From: Minicystis rosea
GTDB taxonomy: Bacteria; Myxococcota_A; Polyangia; Polyangiales; Polyangiaceae
Direction: 5' to 3'
Length of the DNA: 64,000 bases
Assembly: GCA_001931535.1 (NCBI GenBank)
Contig: CP016211.1
Coordinates: 13,958,501 to 14,022,500, forward strand
Shown here: in pieces, positions 19,496-29,918 of the stretch
How the letters are laid out: every line of letters starts with the position of its first letter
Position numbering within the stretch: position 1 is the stretch's first letter
Position numbers and translations under genes: made by a program
Notes under the pieces: generated by a model
What the model saw: the letters and a program-made list of their open reading frames with translations, nothing else
What the model was told of the DNA's origin: nothing
Databases searched by the model: none

Positions 19496-20695
19496 ATGCG
19501 CGCAGGATGGGTGGGGCCTGGGTCGATTGCGCTCTTGTTGCTGGCGTGCTCGGAGAAAGCGCTCCTGCCGTGCCAGCCGGATGCGGTGCGCCAGCCCGGG
19601 AGCGACCTCTGCGTGGACCAGCGCCCCGGCGGTGACGGCGGCAGCGCCTCGTCGAGCAGCGGCGCCTCGTCGAGCAGCGGCGCCTCGTCGAGCAGCGGCG
19701 CCTCGTCGAGCAGCGGCGCCTCGTCGAGCAGCAGCAGCGGCGGAGGCGGAGGCGGCTGCGATCCGGGAGGCATCGTCCCAGGTTCGACGTCCATCGGGCC
19801 GAGCGACGCGATCGCGCCGCTCTGCGGCGGCCAGTTGCTCCTCGGCAACAAGATCGCGCACACCCTGGAGCTCCGCGACGTCACCTCCAAGGGAGCGCCC
19901 AAGTCCTGGCCGCTCCCCGCGCCTCCCGGTGACATCGTGTACGACGCGACGACGAACACGGCCTACGTGACGCAGGACGACACGAACAGCGTGGCCGTGA
20001 TCGATCTGGGCGCGACCTCCGTCTCGCAAGTCTCCCTGACCCGGCCGGCCTTGCGGCTCGCTCTCGGCGAGCCTGGGCAGGTGTTCGCCACGGTCGCGCC
20101 GATCGTGGCGGACGTCCGCGTCGCGCTCATCACCGGCGGAGCGGCGGTGGAGCTGACCGTACCTCCGCAAACGTCGCCGCTCATCGCCTACGACCGCGCC
20201 ACCAAGCGGCTCTACCTGGGTGATCGGGGCAGCAGCCCGAGCTCGCTCCAGCGATACGCCTTCGACGCGGCCGCGAAGACGCTCACGCTCGAGCAGGAGC
20301 GCCTCGATGCCGGCGGCAACGGGCAGGACCTCACGCTCTCGCCCGACGGACACCACCTCGTGTTCTCCTGCGGTGGCGGCAACGGCGCGGGATATACGAT
20401 GTTCGACTTCAATCCTGAAAACCTCGATGCAAACTTCGGCGAGTGGGACACAGGCGCTTACCCCCGCTCCGCCGCCTTCGAGCCGAACGGCAAGAGGCTG
20501 CTCGCGTCCAACGGCTTCCAGCTCTTCGTCTTCGACGCCGCGACGTACGCGACGATCTTCGAAGACAAGCCCACGATTTGCACGTACGGCAGCCTCGACC
20601 GGGTCGCCGTGTCGCCGGGCGGGCACATCTTCTACGCCATCACCAAGTGCGGGTTCGACGCCGACACCGGGAATCTGCACTGGTTCGTCCACTGA
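19496..20695 (+). CDS. Surface lipoprotein, Ser-rich linker plus beta-propeller-like domain
   Basis: 399 residues; ATG preceded by AGGA. Short signal with lipobox ALLLLAC (about 12-18). Residues about 50-85 are a Ser-rich linker made of six-residue ASSSSG units, encoded by an 18-bp DNA repeat. The rest (about 90-399) has WD/YVTN-like propeller blades: VYDATTNTAYVTQDDTNSV, LIAYDRATKRLYLGD, DLTLSPDGHHLVFS, AAFEPNGKRLLASNG and VAVSPGGHIFYAI. Such propellers are protein- or ligand-binding platforms rather than enzymes. It is divergent from the toxin-like gene over a 259-bp gap, in which no feature stands out. Specific function unknown. Confidence 0.7.
   Translation: MRAGWVGPGSIALLLLACSEKALLPCQPDAVRQPGSDLCVDQRPGGDGGSASSSSGASSSSGASSSSGASSSSGASSSSSSGGGGGGCDPGGIVPGSTSIGPSDAIAPLCGGQLLLGNKIAHTLELRDVTSKGAPKSWPLPAPPGDIVYDATTNTAYVTQDDTNSVAVIDLGATSVSQVSLTRPALRLALGEPGQVFATVAPIVADVRVALITGGAAVELTVPPQTSPLIAYDRATKRLYLGDRGSSPSSLQRYAFDAAAKTLTLEQERLDAGGNGQDLTLSPDGHHLVFSCGGGNGAGYTMFDFNPENLDANFGEWDTGAYPRSAAFEPNGKRLLASNGFQLFVFDAATYATIFEDKPTICTYGSLDRVAVSPGGHIFYAITKCGFDADTGNLHWFVH
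19646..19735 (+). repeat. 18-bp coding microsatellite (Ser-rich linker)
   Basis: Five tandem copies of GCCTCGTCGAGCAGCGGC (last copy ends AGC), encoding ASSSSG units of the lipoprotein linker. Because the unit is a multiple of three, copy-number change would alter linker length without breaking the frame. Confidence 0.9.
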
Positions 20696-20791
20696 CCTCG
20701 AGGTGCGTGGACGATTGCGGCGATCAGGGCGCGGCTCTCGCGGTGTCGTCGCCCCGTGGGCTGGGCGCACCGGACCCCACCGAAAACCGCT

Positions 20792-21448
20792 CTAAACCCC
20801 CTGCGTGTCCGCGCCCCAGATGATCTTGTGCATCTGGATCTGCACCCGCACGGGGAGCGCGTCTTCCAGCGTCCAGGCCACGAGATCCTTCAACGCGAGC
20901 TTGCCCCACACGACCGAAGCCAGGAGCGCGCAGCCGATGGAGTCGAGCCGTCGCGAGCGCACCACGTCGCGCATCCACTCGTAGTCTTCGCGTCCCGCGA
21001 GGACGAACTTGATCTCGTCGCGCGCCGTCAGGTGCTCGAGGTTCTCCCACCGGTTGCGGTGGCTCTCGCCCGAGCCGGGTGCCTTCAGATCCATGATCTT
21101 GTGCACCCGCGGATCGACCTTGGACACGTCGCGCTCGCCGCTCGTCTCGATGAGCACGGTGCGCCCCGCGTCGCACAGCTCGGTCATGAGCGGGAGGGCG
21201 CCGGGCTGGAGCAGCGGCTCGCCGCCCGTCAGCTCGACGAGCGTGGTGCCCGTCGCGAGCGCGCGGGCGAGCACGTCGGCGCGCGGCAGGCGCTGCCCGC
21301 CGTGAAAGGCCTGCGTCGTGTCGCACCACGTGCAGCGCAGGTTGCAGCCCGTCAGGCGGACGAAGGTGCACGGCAACCCGGCGAACGTGGATTCGCCCTG
21401 GATGCTCGCATAAATCTCATGAACGACGAGGGTGTCTTCCTTGGCCAC
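20792..21448 (-). CDS. queE: 7-carboxy-7-deazaguanine synthase (radical SAM)
   Basis: 218 residues from a GTG at 21446-21448 (VAKEDTLVVHEIYASIQGEST); the start is the least certain point because no clear ribosome site is visible. QueE turns 6-carboxytetrahydropterin into 7-carboxy-7-deazaguanine in the queuosine pathway. Features are EIYASIQGES at the N terminus, the radical-SAM cluster motif CNLRCTWCD (C-x3-C-x2-C, about 32-40), GGEPLLQ, and a short C-terminal domain, as usual for this reduced radical-SAM fold. Length is typical. It lies 58 bp downstream of birA on the same strand, so it may be the last gene of a nadC-birA-queE operon. No other queuosine gene is in the window. Confidence 0.88.
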   Translation of the reverse strand: MAKEDTLVVHEIYASIQGESTFAGLPCTFVRLTGCNLRCTWCDTTQAFHGGQRLPRADVLARALATGTTLVELTGGEPLLQPGALPLMTELCDAGRTVLIETSGERDVSKVDPRVHKIMDLKAPGSGESHRNRWENLEHLTARDEIKFVLAGREDYEWMRDVVRSRRLDSIGCALLASVVWGKLALKDLVAWTLEDALPVRVQIQMHKIIWGADTQGV

Positions 21449-21506
21449 GGCGGGGAGCGGAGGATGGTCCGGGAGGGGAGGGGAGCGCAAGCCGAGCGAG
21501 CGCGAA

Positions 21507-22322
21507 TCAGACGAGCGCGACCTCGCCCGTGGCCACCTGCGCCACCGTGCCGTCGCTCCTCCGCACCGAAAGCCGCCCTTCCGCGTCGATCCCGACCGCC
21601 TCGCCGCGGACCCCGGCCACCTCCACGCGCGCCCCGCGGAGCGCATCCATGCGCTCCAAATCGGGCAGGAAGCTCACCAACCGATCCACCTCGTAGCGCG
21701 CGATCGCCGCCCCGATCGCCGCGATGATCTCCGCCGCGATCCCCGATCGATCGAGATCCTCGACCCCGACCATGGCCAGCGACGTCGCCCGCCGCGCGAT
21801 CTCCTCGGGAAACGCCGCGGCGCGCACGTTCACCCCGACGCCGACGACGAGGCTCGCCACCTCGCTCCCGCGGAGCTGCCCTTCGACCAGCACCCCCGCG
21901 ATCTTCTTCGCCCGCAGGATGGCCGCTTCACCCGCGCCCGCCGCGCCGACCAGCACGTCGTTCGGCCACTTGATCCACACCGGTGCCCGCCCCGCGACGC
22001 GCGCCTCGATCACCCGCGAGAGCGCCGCCCCCACCGCCAGCGCCGTCGGCGCCACGCTCGCCGCGGGCACGCGCGGCCGCACGATCATGGACAGGTAGAT
22101 GTTCTCCCCCGCCGGCGAGTGCCACGTGTGCCCGCCGCGCCCGCGCCCCTGCGTTTGCGCGTCGGCCACGATCGCCGCGCCGTGCGGCGCCCCGCGGCCC
22201 GCCGCCGTGCGCGCGTCGTCGTTGGTCGATCCCGTGAGCGCCTTCACCTCGATCGGGCGGCCCACGGGCGCGCCCATCGCGTCGAGCGCGCGCGTGATGG
22301 CTTCGGCCGAGAGATCGCTCAC
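21507..22322 (-). CDS. birA: Biotin--[acetyl-CoA-carboxylase] ligase, catalytic type without HTH
   Basis: 271 residues from a GTG at 22320-22322 that overlaps the nadC stop (GTGA). It attaches biotin to carrier proteins such as the acetyl-CoA carboxylase subunit. Motifs are TGSTNDDAR (about 30-38), the biotinyl-AMP loop region GRGRGGHTWHSPAGENIYLS, WIKWPNDVLV and KKIAGVLVEG, followed by a small SH3-like C-terminal domain (about 225-271). The protein begins directly with the catalytic domain, so it lacks the N-terminal DNA-binding domain of the E. coli repressor form and is probably only a ligase. Coupled translation with nadC is a common bacterial arrangement. Confidence 0.92.
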   Translation of the reverse strand: MSDLSAEAITRALDAMGAPVGRPIEVKALTGSTNDDARTAAGRGAPHGAAIVADAQTQGRGRGGHTWHSPAGENIYLSMIVRPRVPAASVAPTALAVGAALSRVIEARVAGRAPVWIKWPNDVLVGAAGAGEAAILRAKKIAGVLVEGQLRGSEVASLVVGVGVNVRAAAFPEEIARRATSLAMVGVEDLDRSGIAAEIIAAIGAAIARYEVDRLVSFLPDLERMDALRGARVEVAGVRGEAVGIDAEGRLSVRRSDGTVAQVATGEVALV

Positions 22323-23170
22323 AGCTTCAGATCGATGGCGATGTCCGCCGCCGGCGCCGAGTGCGTCAGCGCGCCCACGCTGATCACGTCGATCCCCGCC
22401 GCTGCCAGCTCGGCGATGCGCGGCAGCGTGATCCCGCCCGACACTTCGAGGAGCGGCCTCGCCCCTTCGAGCCCGCCCACGCGCTTCACCGCCGCGTGCA
22501 CGTCCTCGAGCGAGAAGTTGTCGAGCATGATGATGTCGGCCTGCGCCGCGAGCGCCTGCTCGAGCTCCGCGAGCGACGCCACCTCCACCTCGATCCGCGA
22601 CGTGTGCGGCGCCCGGGCCCGCGCCCGCTCGATGGCCTCCGTGATCCCGCCCGCCGCGATGATGTGGTTGTCTTTGATCATCACCGCGCTGCCCAAGTTG
22701 TCGCGGTGGTTGCTGGCGCCGCCGATGCGCACCGCGTAGCGCTCCAGCGCGCGGAGCCCCGGCGTCGTCTTGCGCGTGTCGGCGATGCGCGTCTTCGACC
22801 CGCGGGGCAGCGCCTTCACGTACTGCCGCGTCTGCGTGGCCACGCCGCTCATCCGCTGCGCGAGGTTCAGCGCCGTCCGCTCGCCCGAGAGCAGCGCCCG
22901 CGCCTTCCCGCGCACCCGCCAAATCACGGCGCCCACCTCCACCGCCGTGCCGTCCTCCACCAGCGTCTCCCCGCGCGCCGACGGATCGAGCCGCTCGAAC
23001 ACGCGCCGGAACACCGCCCCGCCGCACACCACGAGCGGCTTCCTCGCCACCGCCTCGGCGATCGCCTCCGCGCCCGCGTCCACGCAGGCCTCGGTGGTGA
23101 GATCACCTCCCGCGAGATCTTCGTCCAGGATCCGATCGATGAGCGCGTCGAGCAGCGGCGGTACGAGCAT
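22319..23170 (-). CDS. nadC: Nicotinate-nucleotide diphosphorylase (carboxylating)
   Basis: 283 residues from the ATG at 23168-23170; the frame is open far upstream only because the repeat array there has no stops. NadC makes nicotinate mononucleotide from quinolinate and PRPP in de novo NAD synthesis. Family motifs are DLTTEACV (about 23-30), GERTALNLAQRMSGVAT, RIADTRKTTPGLRALER, GGASNHRDNLG, MIKDNHI, a DNF segment and LEVSGGI near the C terminus. Length is normal. It is the first gene of a minus-strand group with birA and probably queE. The 21-bp palindrome array starts about 190 bp upstream of its start and may contain or influence its promoter. Confidence 0.95.
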   Translation of the reverse strand: MLVPPLLDALIDRILDEDLAGGDLTTEACVDAGAEAIAEAVARKPLVVCGGAVFRRVFERLDPSARGETLVEDGTAVEVGAVIWRVRGKARALLSGERTALNLAQRMSGVATQTRQYVKALPRGSKTRIADTRKTTPGLRALERYAVRIGGASNHRDNLGSAVMIKDNHIIAAGGITEAIERARARAPHTSRIEVEVASLAELEQALAAQADIIMLDNFSLEDVHAAVKRVGGLEGARPLLEVSGGITLPRIAELAAAGIDVISVGALTHSAPAADIAIDLKL

Positions 23171-23363
23171 GGGCGCACATATACCATCCGCCCGCTCGAT
23201 CGCAGCGCCTTCCCCGCGCCCGCCTGCCCGCTTCCCCGTCTCGGCGCCGCAGCCTCGAAGACGCAGCCCCTCGCCCCACCGAGCCTTGGCTACGACACGC
23301 GGCGCACCGCGTCGCCGAGCACGAAACGAGCGCCTCCGCTCGCCGGCAGCGCGCCTTTGTTGG
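23171..23363. other. Leader region between nadC and the palindrome array
   Basis: About 190 bp directly upstream of nadC on its strand. GC-rich, no convincing gene, hairpin terminator or recognisable sigma-70 promoter. The nadC promoter would have to lie here or inside the array. Confidence 0.4.
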
Positions 23364-23790
23364 TCGGCAGAGCATCTCTGCACGTCGACATTGCGTCTTC
23401 GATCACGTGCACAGCGTCTCTGCGCGTCGGCAGAGCATCTCTGCGAGTCGACACAGCGTCTCTGCGTGTCGGCAGAGCATCTCTGCGCGTCGGCGCAGCG
23501 TCTCAGATCGCTGGCAGAGCATCTCTGCGAGTCGACACCGCGTCTCTGCGTGTCGGCAGAGCATCTCTGCGCGTCGGCGCAGCGTCTGAGATCGCTGGCA
23601 GAGCATCTCTGCGAGTCGACACTGCGTCTCTGCATGTCGGCAGAGCATCTCTGCGCGTCGACATTGCAGCTCTGATCATCGACATGGTGTCTCTGCTCAG
23701 GTGCAGAGCATCTCTGCGCGTCGACGCTGCGTCTCTGCTCAGGTGCAGAGCAACCCCGATCGTCGACATTGCGTAGCCGATCACGTGCAG
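23364..23790. repeat. 21-bp tandem repeat array with regularly spaced 15-bp palindromes
   Basis: About 20 imperfect 21-bp units. Eight perfect copies of the palindrome GCAGAGCATCTCTGC (6-bp arms, CAT centre) start at 23367, 23430, 23472, 23514, 23556, 23598, 23640 and 23703; spacings are 63, 42, 42, 42, 42, 42 and 63 bp, all multiples of 21. Two other unit types (GACACCGCGTCTCTGCGTGTC-like without its last base, and one containing TCTCAGATCGCT or TCTGAGATCGCT) alternate with them, giving an 84-bp higher-order period. All six frames stay open here because 21 is a multiple of three, so the long ORFs through it are artefacts. The array lies between fabH and nadC. Function unknown; a binding array or structured RNA is possible. 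Confidence 0.92.
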
Positions 23791-23818
23791 TGCATCTCGG
23801 AGTGCCGATGTGATGTTT

Positions 23819-23880
23819 CGAGGCCGGGATGGGCCCTTCCCTGAGCCGAGCCGCTGCGGGCGGCTCGGCTCCCGGCCTCG
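23819..23880. terminator. Nested double hairpin downstream of fabH
   Basis: An outer 11-bp inverted repeat, CGAGGCCGGGA (23819-23829) with TCCCGGCCTCG (23870-23880), encloses an inner perfect 11-bp repeat, GAGCCGAGCCG (23843-23853) with CGGCTCGGCTC (23861-23871). It starts 18 bp after the fabH stop. It fits a transcription terminator or mRNA-stabilising structure for fabH, although no U tract follows. Confidence 0.6.
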
Positions 23881-23898
23881 ATGCCAGTCAGGTGATGG

Positions 23899-24900
23899 CT
23901 AGAACCGCATCACCGCGCCGCCCCACGTGTATCCGCTGCCGAAGGCGGCGGAGAGGACGACGGTGCCTTCCTTGAGGCGGCCTTCGGCGTAGGACTCGGA
24001 GAGGCCGATCGGGATCGTGGCCGCGGTGGTGTTGCCGTAGCGCTGGATGTTGTGCACCACCTTCTCGCCCGGGATTCCGAGCTTCTTCGCCACCATCTCG
24101 TTGATCCGCATGTTCGCCTGGTGGGGCACGAAGAGATCGATGTCGTTGATGGTGAGCTCGGCCTTGGCCAGCGCCTCGAGCGCGACCTCGGGCATCTTCT
24201 CGGTGGCCCAGCGGAACACCTGCTTGCCGTTCATCGCCGGGTAGTGCTCGCCGCGATCGATCATCTCGTGGGTGATGCGGCAGGGCGAGGCCGACGACAT
24301 GGGGGCCTTGATCCAGAGGTCCTTCGCGCCCGAGCCGTCCGCGTGCAGCGCCAGCGAGAGCACGCCGCGGTTGTCCGACGAGCTCGGCCCGACGAGCGCC
24401 GCGCCCGCGCCGTCACCGAAGAGCACGGCCACGTCACGGCCGCGCTCGGCCAGCTCGATGCCGGTGGAGTGCACCTCGGAGCCGACGATGAGCACGTTCT
24501 TGTACATCCCCGTCCGCACCCACGCGTCCGCGACGCTGAGCGAGTAGAGGAAGCCCGAGCACTGGTTGCGCACGTCGAGCGCCGGCACGCCCGGGAGCCC
24601 GAGCTTGTCGGCCAAGAGACACCCCGACCCCGGGAAGAACACGTCCGGGCTGAGGGTCGCGAAGATGATCATGTCGACGTCTTTGAGCGACCGGCCCGCG
24701 CGCTCGACGGCCATCCGCGCCGCCGGGACCGCGAGGTCGCTGGCGCCGATGCCGTCGTGCTCGATGAAGCGACGCTCCTTGATGCCCGTCCGCTGCTGGA
24801 TCCACTCGTCGGTCGTGGGCATCAGCTTGGACAGGTCGTCGTTGGTGACCACCTTGGTGGGGACGTAGTGCCCCACGCCCAGAATTGCAGAACGCGGCAT
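23899..24900 (-). CDS. fabH: Beta-ketoacyl-[acyl-carrier-protein] synthase III
   Basis: 333 residues. FabH condenses acetyl-CoA (or branched acyl-CoA) with malonyl-ACP and starts fatty-acid synthesis. The N terminus has ILGVGHYVPTKVVTNDDL, then TTDEWIQQRTGIKERR. The catalytic triad is visible: Cys114 in DVRNQCSGFLYS, His in LFVPHQANMRI and Asn in RYGNTTAATIP; the C-terminal GSGYTWGGAVMRF is typical. Length is normal. It stands alone here rather than in a fab cluster, so it could be a second copy with special acyl-CoA preference. It is divergent from the Ser/Thr kinase gene. Confidence 0.95.
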   Translation of the reverse strand: MPRSAILGVGHYVPTKVVTNDDLSKLMPTTDEWIQQRTGIKERRFIEHDGIGASDLAVPAARMAVERAGRSLKDVDMIIFATLSPDVFFPGSGCLLADKLGLPGVPALDVRNQCSGFLYSLSVADAWVRTGMYKNVLIVGSEVHSTGIELAERGRDVAVLFGDGAGAALVGPSSSDNRGVLSLALHADGSGAKDLWIKAPMSSASPCRITHEMIDRGEHYPAMNGKQVFRWATEKMPEVALEALAKAELTINDIDLFVPHQANMRINEMVAKKLGIPGEKVVHNIQRYGNTTAATIPIGLSESYAEGRLKEGTVVLSAAFGSGYTWGGAVMRF

Positions 24901-25212
24901 GGTTCGCGGGCGTACTCCTCCAACGTTCCGGCCGCAACAACCCGGTGTCAGATTTTCGACAGGCGCGAGAAGCCCGAACAGGACGGTGGTCTGGGCTGCG
25001 AACCCGGGCGACCGGGGCGGTTTGCAATTGACACCCGTGGGGTTTTTGCCCGCCGCGCCGAGGCCGGCGACGATGCGCTATCTCTGGAAATGCAGGGACG
25101 CGCGCAGCCGGGATGCCCTGAGCCATCATCACGGGCACCAAAATCCGGCCACGCTCGTCTATAGGCCGTGAGACTCTCCCAGGACGGCCCCGCCCCAGCA
25201 CGGAAACGGTCG
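24901..25212. other. Divergent intergenic region between fabH and the Ser/Thr kinase gene
   Basis: 312 bp that must hold the promoters of both genes. A TTGACA hexamer occurs at 25028-25033, but no matching -10 element is seen at the right distance. A GTG at 25168 is an alternative start for the kinase. No RNA gene or repeat recognised. Confidence 0.4.
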
Positions 25213-27312
<2,100 letters not shown>

Positions 27313-27320
27313 ATCCCGAG

Positions 27321-27339
27321 AAGGGAGCGCCGCTCCTTT
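27321..27339 (+). terminator. Short hairpin just after the Ser/Thr kinase gene
   Basis: Eight-bp stem AAGGGAGC (27321-27328) with GCTCCTTT (27332-27339), one G-T wobble and a 3-nt loop, 9 bp after the stop codon. It could be a first, weak terminator ahead of the stronger one at 27378-27398. Confidence 0.4.
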
Positions 27340-27377
27340 CTTCACGGCGAGCTCGTTTCACTTCGATCCTCACGCCT

Positions 27378-27398
27378 CGCGAAGGGCTCGCGTTTTTT
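27378..27398 (+). terminator. Intrinsic terminator downstream of the Ser/Thr kinase gene
   Basis: CGCGA (27378-27382) pairs with TCGCG (27388-27392) over a 5-nt loop and is followed at once by six Ts (27393-27398), unusual in this GC-rich DNA. The rest of the gap to the thiolase gene (27399-27624) shows no gene or clear element. Confidence 0.65.
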
Positions 27399-27624
27399 CC
27401 TGAGCTCACCGCGCGCGCTCGAAGCACGCCCGCGCTCGACCGCTTCCACGTCGCGCCGGAGCGGTGCTGTCTGTCCGCTACGGTCCGCGTGGCCCGTGCG
27501 TGATCGCGGTGCGCGGGCGGACGTCTCGGAGCGCCGAGCGACCGGCATCGGCGGTGGTGCCGGCCTTGACGAGGCTCGCTGTGCTCCTCATGTATGACGG
27601 TCGTAATACGAAGGGATCGCCACC

Positions 27625-28860
27625 ATGACCACCGCATATGTCATCGACGCCGTCCGGACCCCGCGTGGCCGCGGCAAGCTGGGGAAAGGCGCGCTCTCGC
27701 ACATCCATCCGCAGGAGCTCTTCGCGCAGGTGCTGAACGGTTTGCAGCAGCGCGTCGGCTTCGATGCGCGCGAGGTGGACGACGTGATGGCGGGCATCGT
27801 CTCGCAGGTCGGCGAGCAGGGGGCCAACCTGGCGCGCAACGCGGTGCTCGCCGCCGGATGGCCCAACGAGGTGTCCGCGGTGTCGCTCAACCGCTTCTGT
27901 GGGTCGGGCCTCCAGGCCATTCACTTCGGCGCCATGGGCGTGGCCTCGGGCGCGATGAGCCTCGCCGTCGCGGGCGGTGTGGAGAGCATGTCCCGCGTCC
28001 CCATGGGCTCGGACGGCGGCGGTCAGGACGGCGGCAACGAGCACCTTCGGGAGCGCGTCTTCCAGGTGCCTCAGGGCATCAGCGCCGATCTCATCGCCAC
28101 GCTCGAAGGGATCTCGCGTGAAGAGGTCGACGCCTTCGCCCTTCGATCGCAGAGGAACGCGGCCCGCGCCATCGAAGAAGGCCGCTTCGCCAAGTCGCTG
28201 CTCGCTGTGCGCGATCCGCGGACGGGCGTGACCGTGCTCGATCGCGAGGAGTTCCCTCGGCCCGACACCACGGCCGAAGCGCTCGCTGCGCTCAAGCCTT
28301 CGTTCGTCACGTTGGGTCAGACCGTCGCGGGCCCCAACGGCGAGACGCTCGATCAGATCGCGCTCCGCGGGTATCCGCAGGCGCGCGAGGTGCGGCACGT
28401 CCACACCGCGGGCAACTCGAGCGGCATCGTCGACGGCGCGGGCGCCGTCGTGCTCGCGTCGGAGCGCTACGTTCGCGACCGAGGCCTCACGCCGCGCGCG
28501 CGCATCCGCGCCATGACGACCATCGGCAGCGAGCCCGTCCTCATGCTCACGGCGCCCGCGCCCGCGAGCGAGAAGGCGCTGCGCATCGCCGGGATGAAGG
28601 CTTCGGACATCGATCTCTGGGAGATCAACGAGGCGTTCGCCGGCGTGGTGATCCAGGTGACGCGCGCGCTGGGCATCGATCCGGAGCGCGTGAACGTGAA
28701 CGGCGGATCCATCGCGCTCGGTCACCCGCTCGGCGCGACGGGCGCCATGCTCTTCGGCACCGCGCTCGACGAGCTGGAGCGCACCGGCAAGCAAACCGCG
28801 CTCGTGACGATGTGCATCGGCGGCGGTCAGGGCATCGCCACGATCCTCGAGCGCGTTTGA
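27625..28860 (+). CDS. Thiolase family acetyl-CoA C-acyltransferase
   Basis: 411 residues. Thiolases cleave or form 3-ketoacyl-CoA in beta-oxidation or acetoacetyl-CoA synthesis. Active-site elements: Cys92 in LNRFCGSGLQA (nucleophile), NEAFAG, His367 in LGHPLGATGAM, and Cys397 in VTMCIGGGQG. The N terminus AYVIDAVRTPRGRGKLGKG and ESMSRVPMGSD are typical. Sequence is closest by eye to degradative acyl-CoA thiolases (FadA/PcaF-like), but no hydroxyacyl-CoA dehydrogenase lies beside it, so chain-length preference cannot be given. Length is normal and it stands as a single-gene unit. Confidence 0.92.
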   Translation: MTTAYVIDAVRTPRGRGKLGKGALSHIHPQELFAQVLNGLQQRVGFDAREVDDVMAGIVSQVGEQGANLARNAVLAAGWPNEVSAVSLNRFCGSGLQAIHFGAMGVASGAMSLAVAGGVESMSRVPMGSDGGGQDGGNEHLRERVFQVPQGISADLIATLEGISREEVDAFALRSQRNAARAIEEGRFAKSLLAVRDPRTGVTVLDREEFPRPDTTAEALAALKPSFVTLGQTVAGPNGETLDQIALRGYPQAREVRHVHTAGNSSGIVDGAGAVVLASERYVRDRGLTPRARIRAMTTIGSEPVLMLTAPAPASEKALRIAGMKASDIDLWEINEAFAGVVIQVTRALGIDPERVNVNGGSIALGHPLGATGAMLFGTALDELERTGKQTALVTMCIGGGQGIATILERV

Positions 28861-29070
28861 GCCGCGGGAAAGCGCTCGCGGACATTCCTCCACGGGTCGC
28901 GCGAGGCTCGCCCCTCGCATCGCTGCGCAGGTTGCGGCGCGCGGGGGGCGAGCGCATCGACAGCATCGCCCGTCGCTCGGCGTGCGGGGCGCTTCGCGTC
29001 TCCGTGGCGTTGCGCCCGCGCGTTGAATTCCGGCCTTGCAGCGCGCGCTCTGAATTAGGATCCCGCGCTG

Positions 29071-29649
29071 ATGAGCAACCAGCAAGGCGGCCCGCCGCGC
29101 GGCGCATTCGGCCCCGGGCAAACGGTGCTCGCGCCGCTCGCCGACGAGGCGCCTCCGGCCTTCGGCGGCTACGGCGGCTCGCCGGTCACGGTGCGCGATC
29201 CGGCCGCCGGAGCACCTCGGCCGCCATACGGATCGTCGTCTCCGTACGATGCCGCGCGCCCCATCGGCATCCCGCCGCCTCCGCCGCCCGCACGCGGCCG
29301 TCGTCGCGGTCGCCAAGGCTCCTCGCTCGTTGCCATCGCCGCCGTGTCGTTCCTGGTCATCGGCAGCGCCGTCACGGCCATCGTCGTCTTCAATGCGCCG
29401 AGCAACAGCGACGATGCGCCCGCGCCCTCCGCCGACGCCCCCGCGCCGACCACCGTTCCCGCCGATCCCGGCCCTGCGTCGGCCGATCCCCCGGCTTCGA
29501 CCGATCCCCCGGCCGCGCCCGTGCCGAGCTACCGCACCTCGCCGCGCAGCCCGCGTGGCCCGCGCGGGACACCCACCAATCCTCGGACGAGCCCCACCAA
29601 TCCCCGCTATCCCGGCCCCGGTCCCGGCCAACGCCGCCCGCCTCGTTGA
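29071..29649 (+). CDS. Hypothetical single-pass membrane protein, Pro-rich on both sides
   Basis: 192 residues. Residues 1-85 are Gly/Pro-rich and end in a basic cluster RGRRRGRQG, followed by one membrane helix (about 88-109, LVAIAAVSFLVIGSAVTAIVV), then a Pro/Ala/Thr-rich tail to the end. The layout copies the non-kinase half of the Ser/Thr kinase upstream (basic stop, helix, Pro-rich outer tail) without any catalytic domain. Positive-inside charge places the N terminus in the cytoplasm. No domain recognised; no function assigned. Coding status rests on length, membrane pattern and codon bias. Confidence 0.6.
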   Translation: MSNQQGGPPRGAFGPGQTVLAPLADEAPPAFGGYGGSPVTVRDPAAGAPRPPYGSSSPYDAARPIGIPPPPPPARGRRRGRQGSSLVAIAAVSFLVIGSAVTAIVVFNAPSNSDDAPAPSADAPAPTTVPADPGPASADPPASTDPPAAPVPSYRTSPRSPRGPRGTPTNPRTSPTNPRYPGPGPGQRRPPR

Positions 29650-29918
29650 GCTCGACGAGACATCGAATCTCGTCGTCTGCACGAAAACGCGATTACCATT
29701 TTGCTGGGGCGCATTCACGTGATGCAGTGTCGAATGCGACCGCGCGCGACAGGCACGTTGCGCCGTGCACGTGCGGCCACCGCGGCGCGCGTCGACGCGC
29801 ATCGTAGACACGGATTGCCGCTTGGATCGCGCTGTCGATCGTCGTGATATCGGCGGACGAAATATGTCCGCGGTGATTGCGGGTCTCGCTTTCGGCGGCG
29901 ACATGGCCGGGCTATGTC

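Noticed and set aside
22319..23776. Long ORFs running through the 21-bp repeats, on both strands, with heptad-like peptide repeats
   Set aside because: All six frames are open because the unit is 21 bp; none has a start with a ribosome site, and the heptads follow directly from the DNA period.
23364..23790. CRISPR array
   Set aside because: The regular spacing looks similar at first, but the spacers repeat each other (21-bp units throughout), the repeat core is only 15 bp and no cas gene is nearby.
25028..25033. TTGACA as a sigma-70 -35 element
   Set aside because: No -10 element at 16-18 bp spacing; a six-base match by chance is expected in a window of this size.
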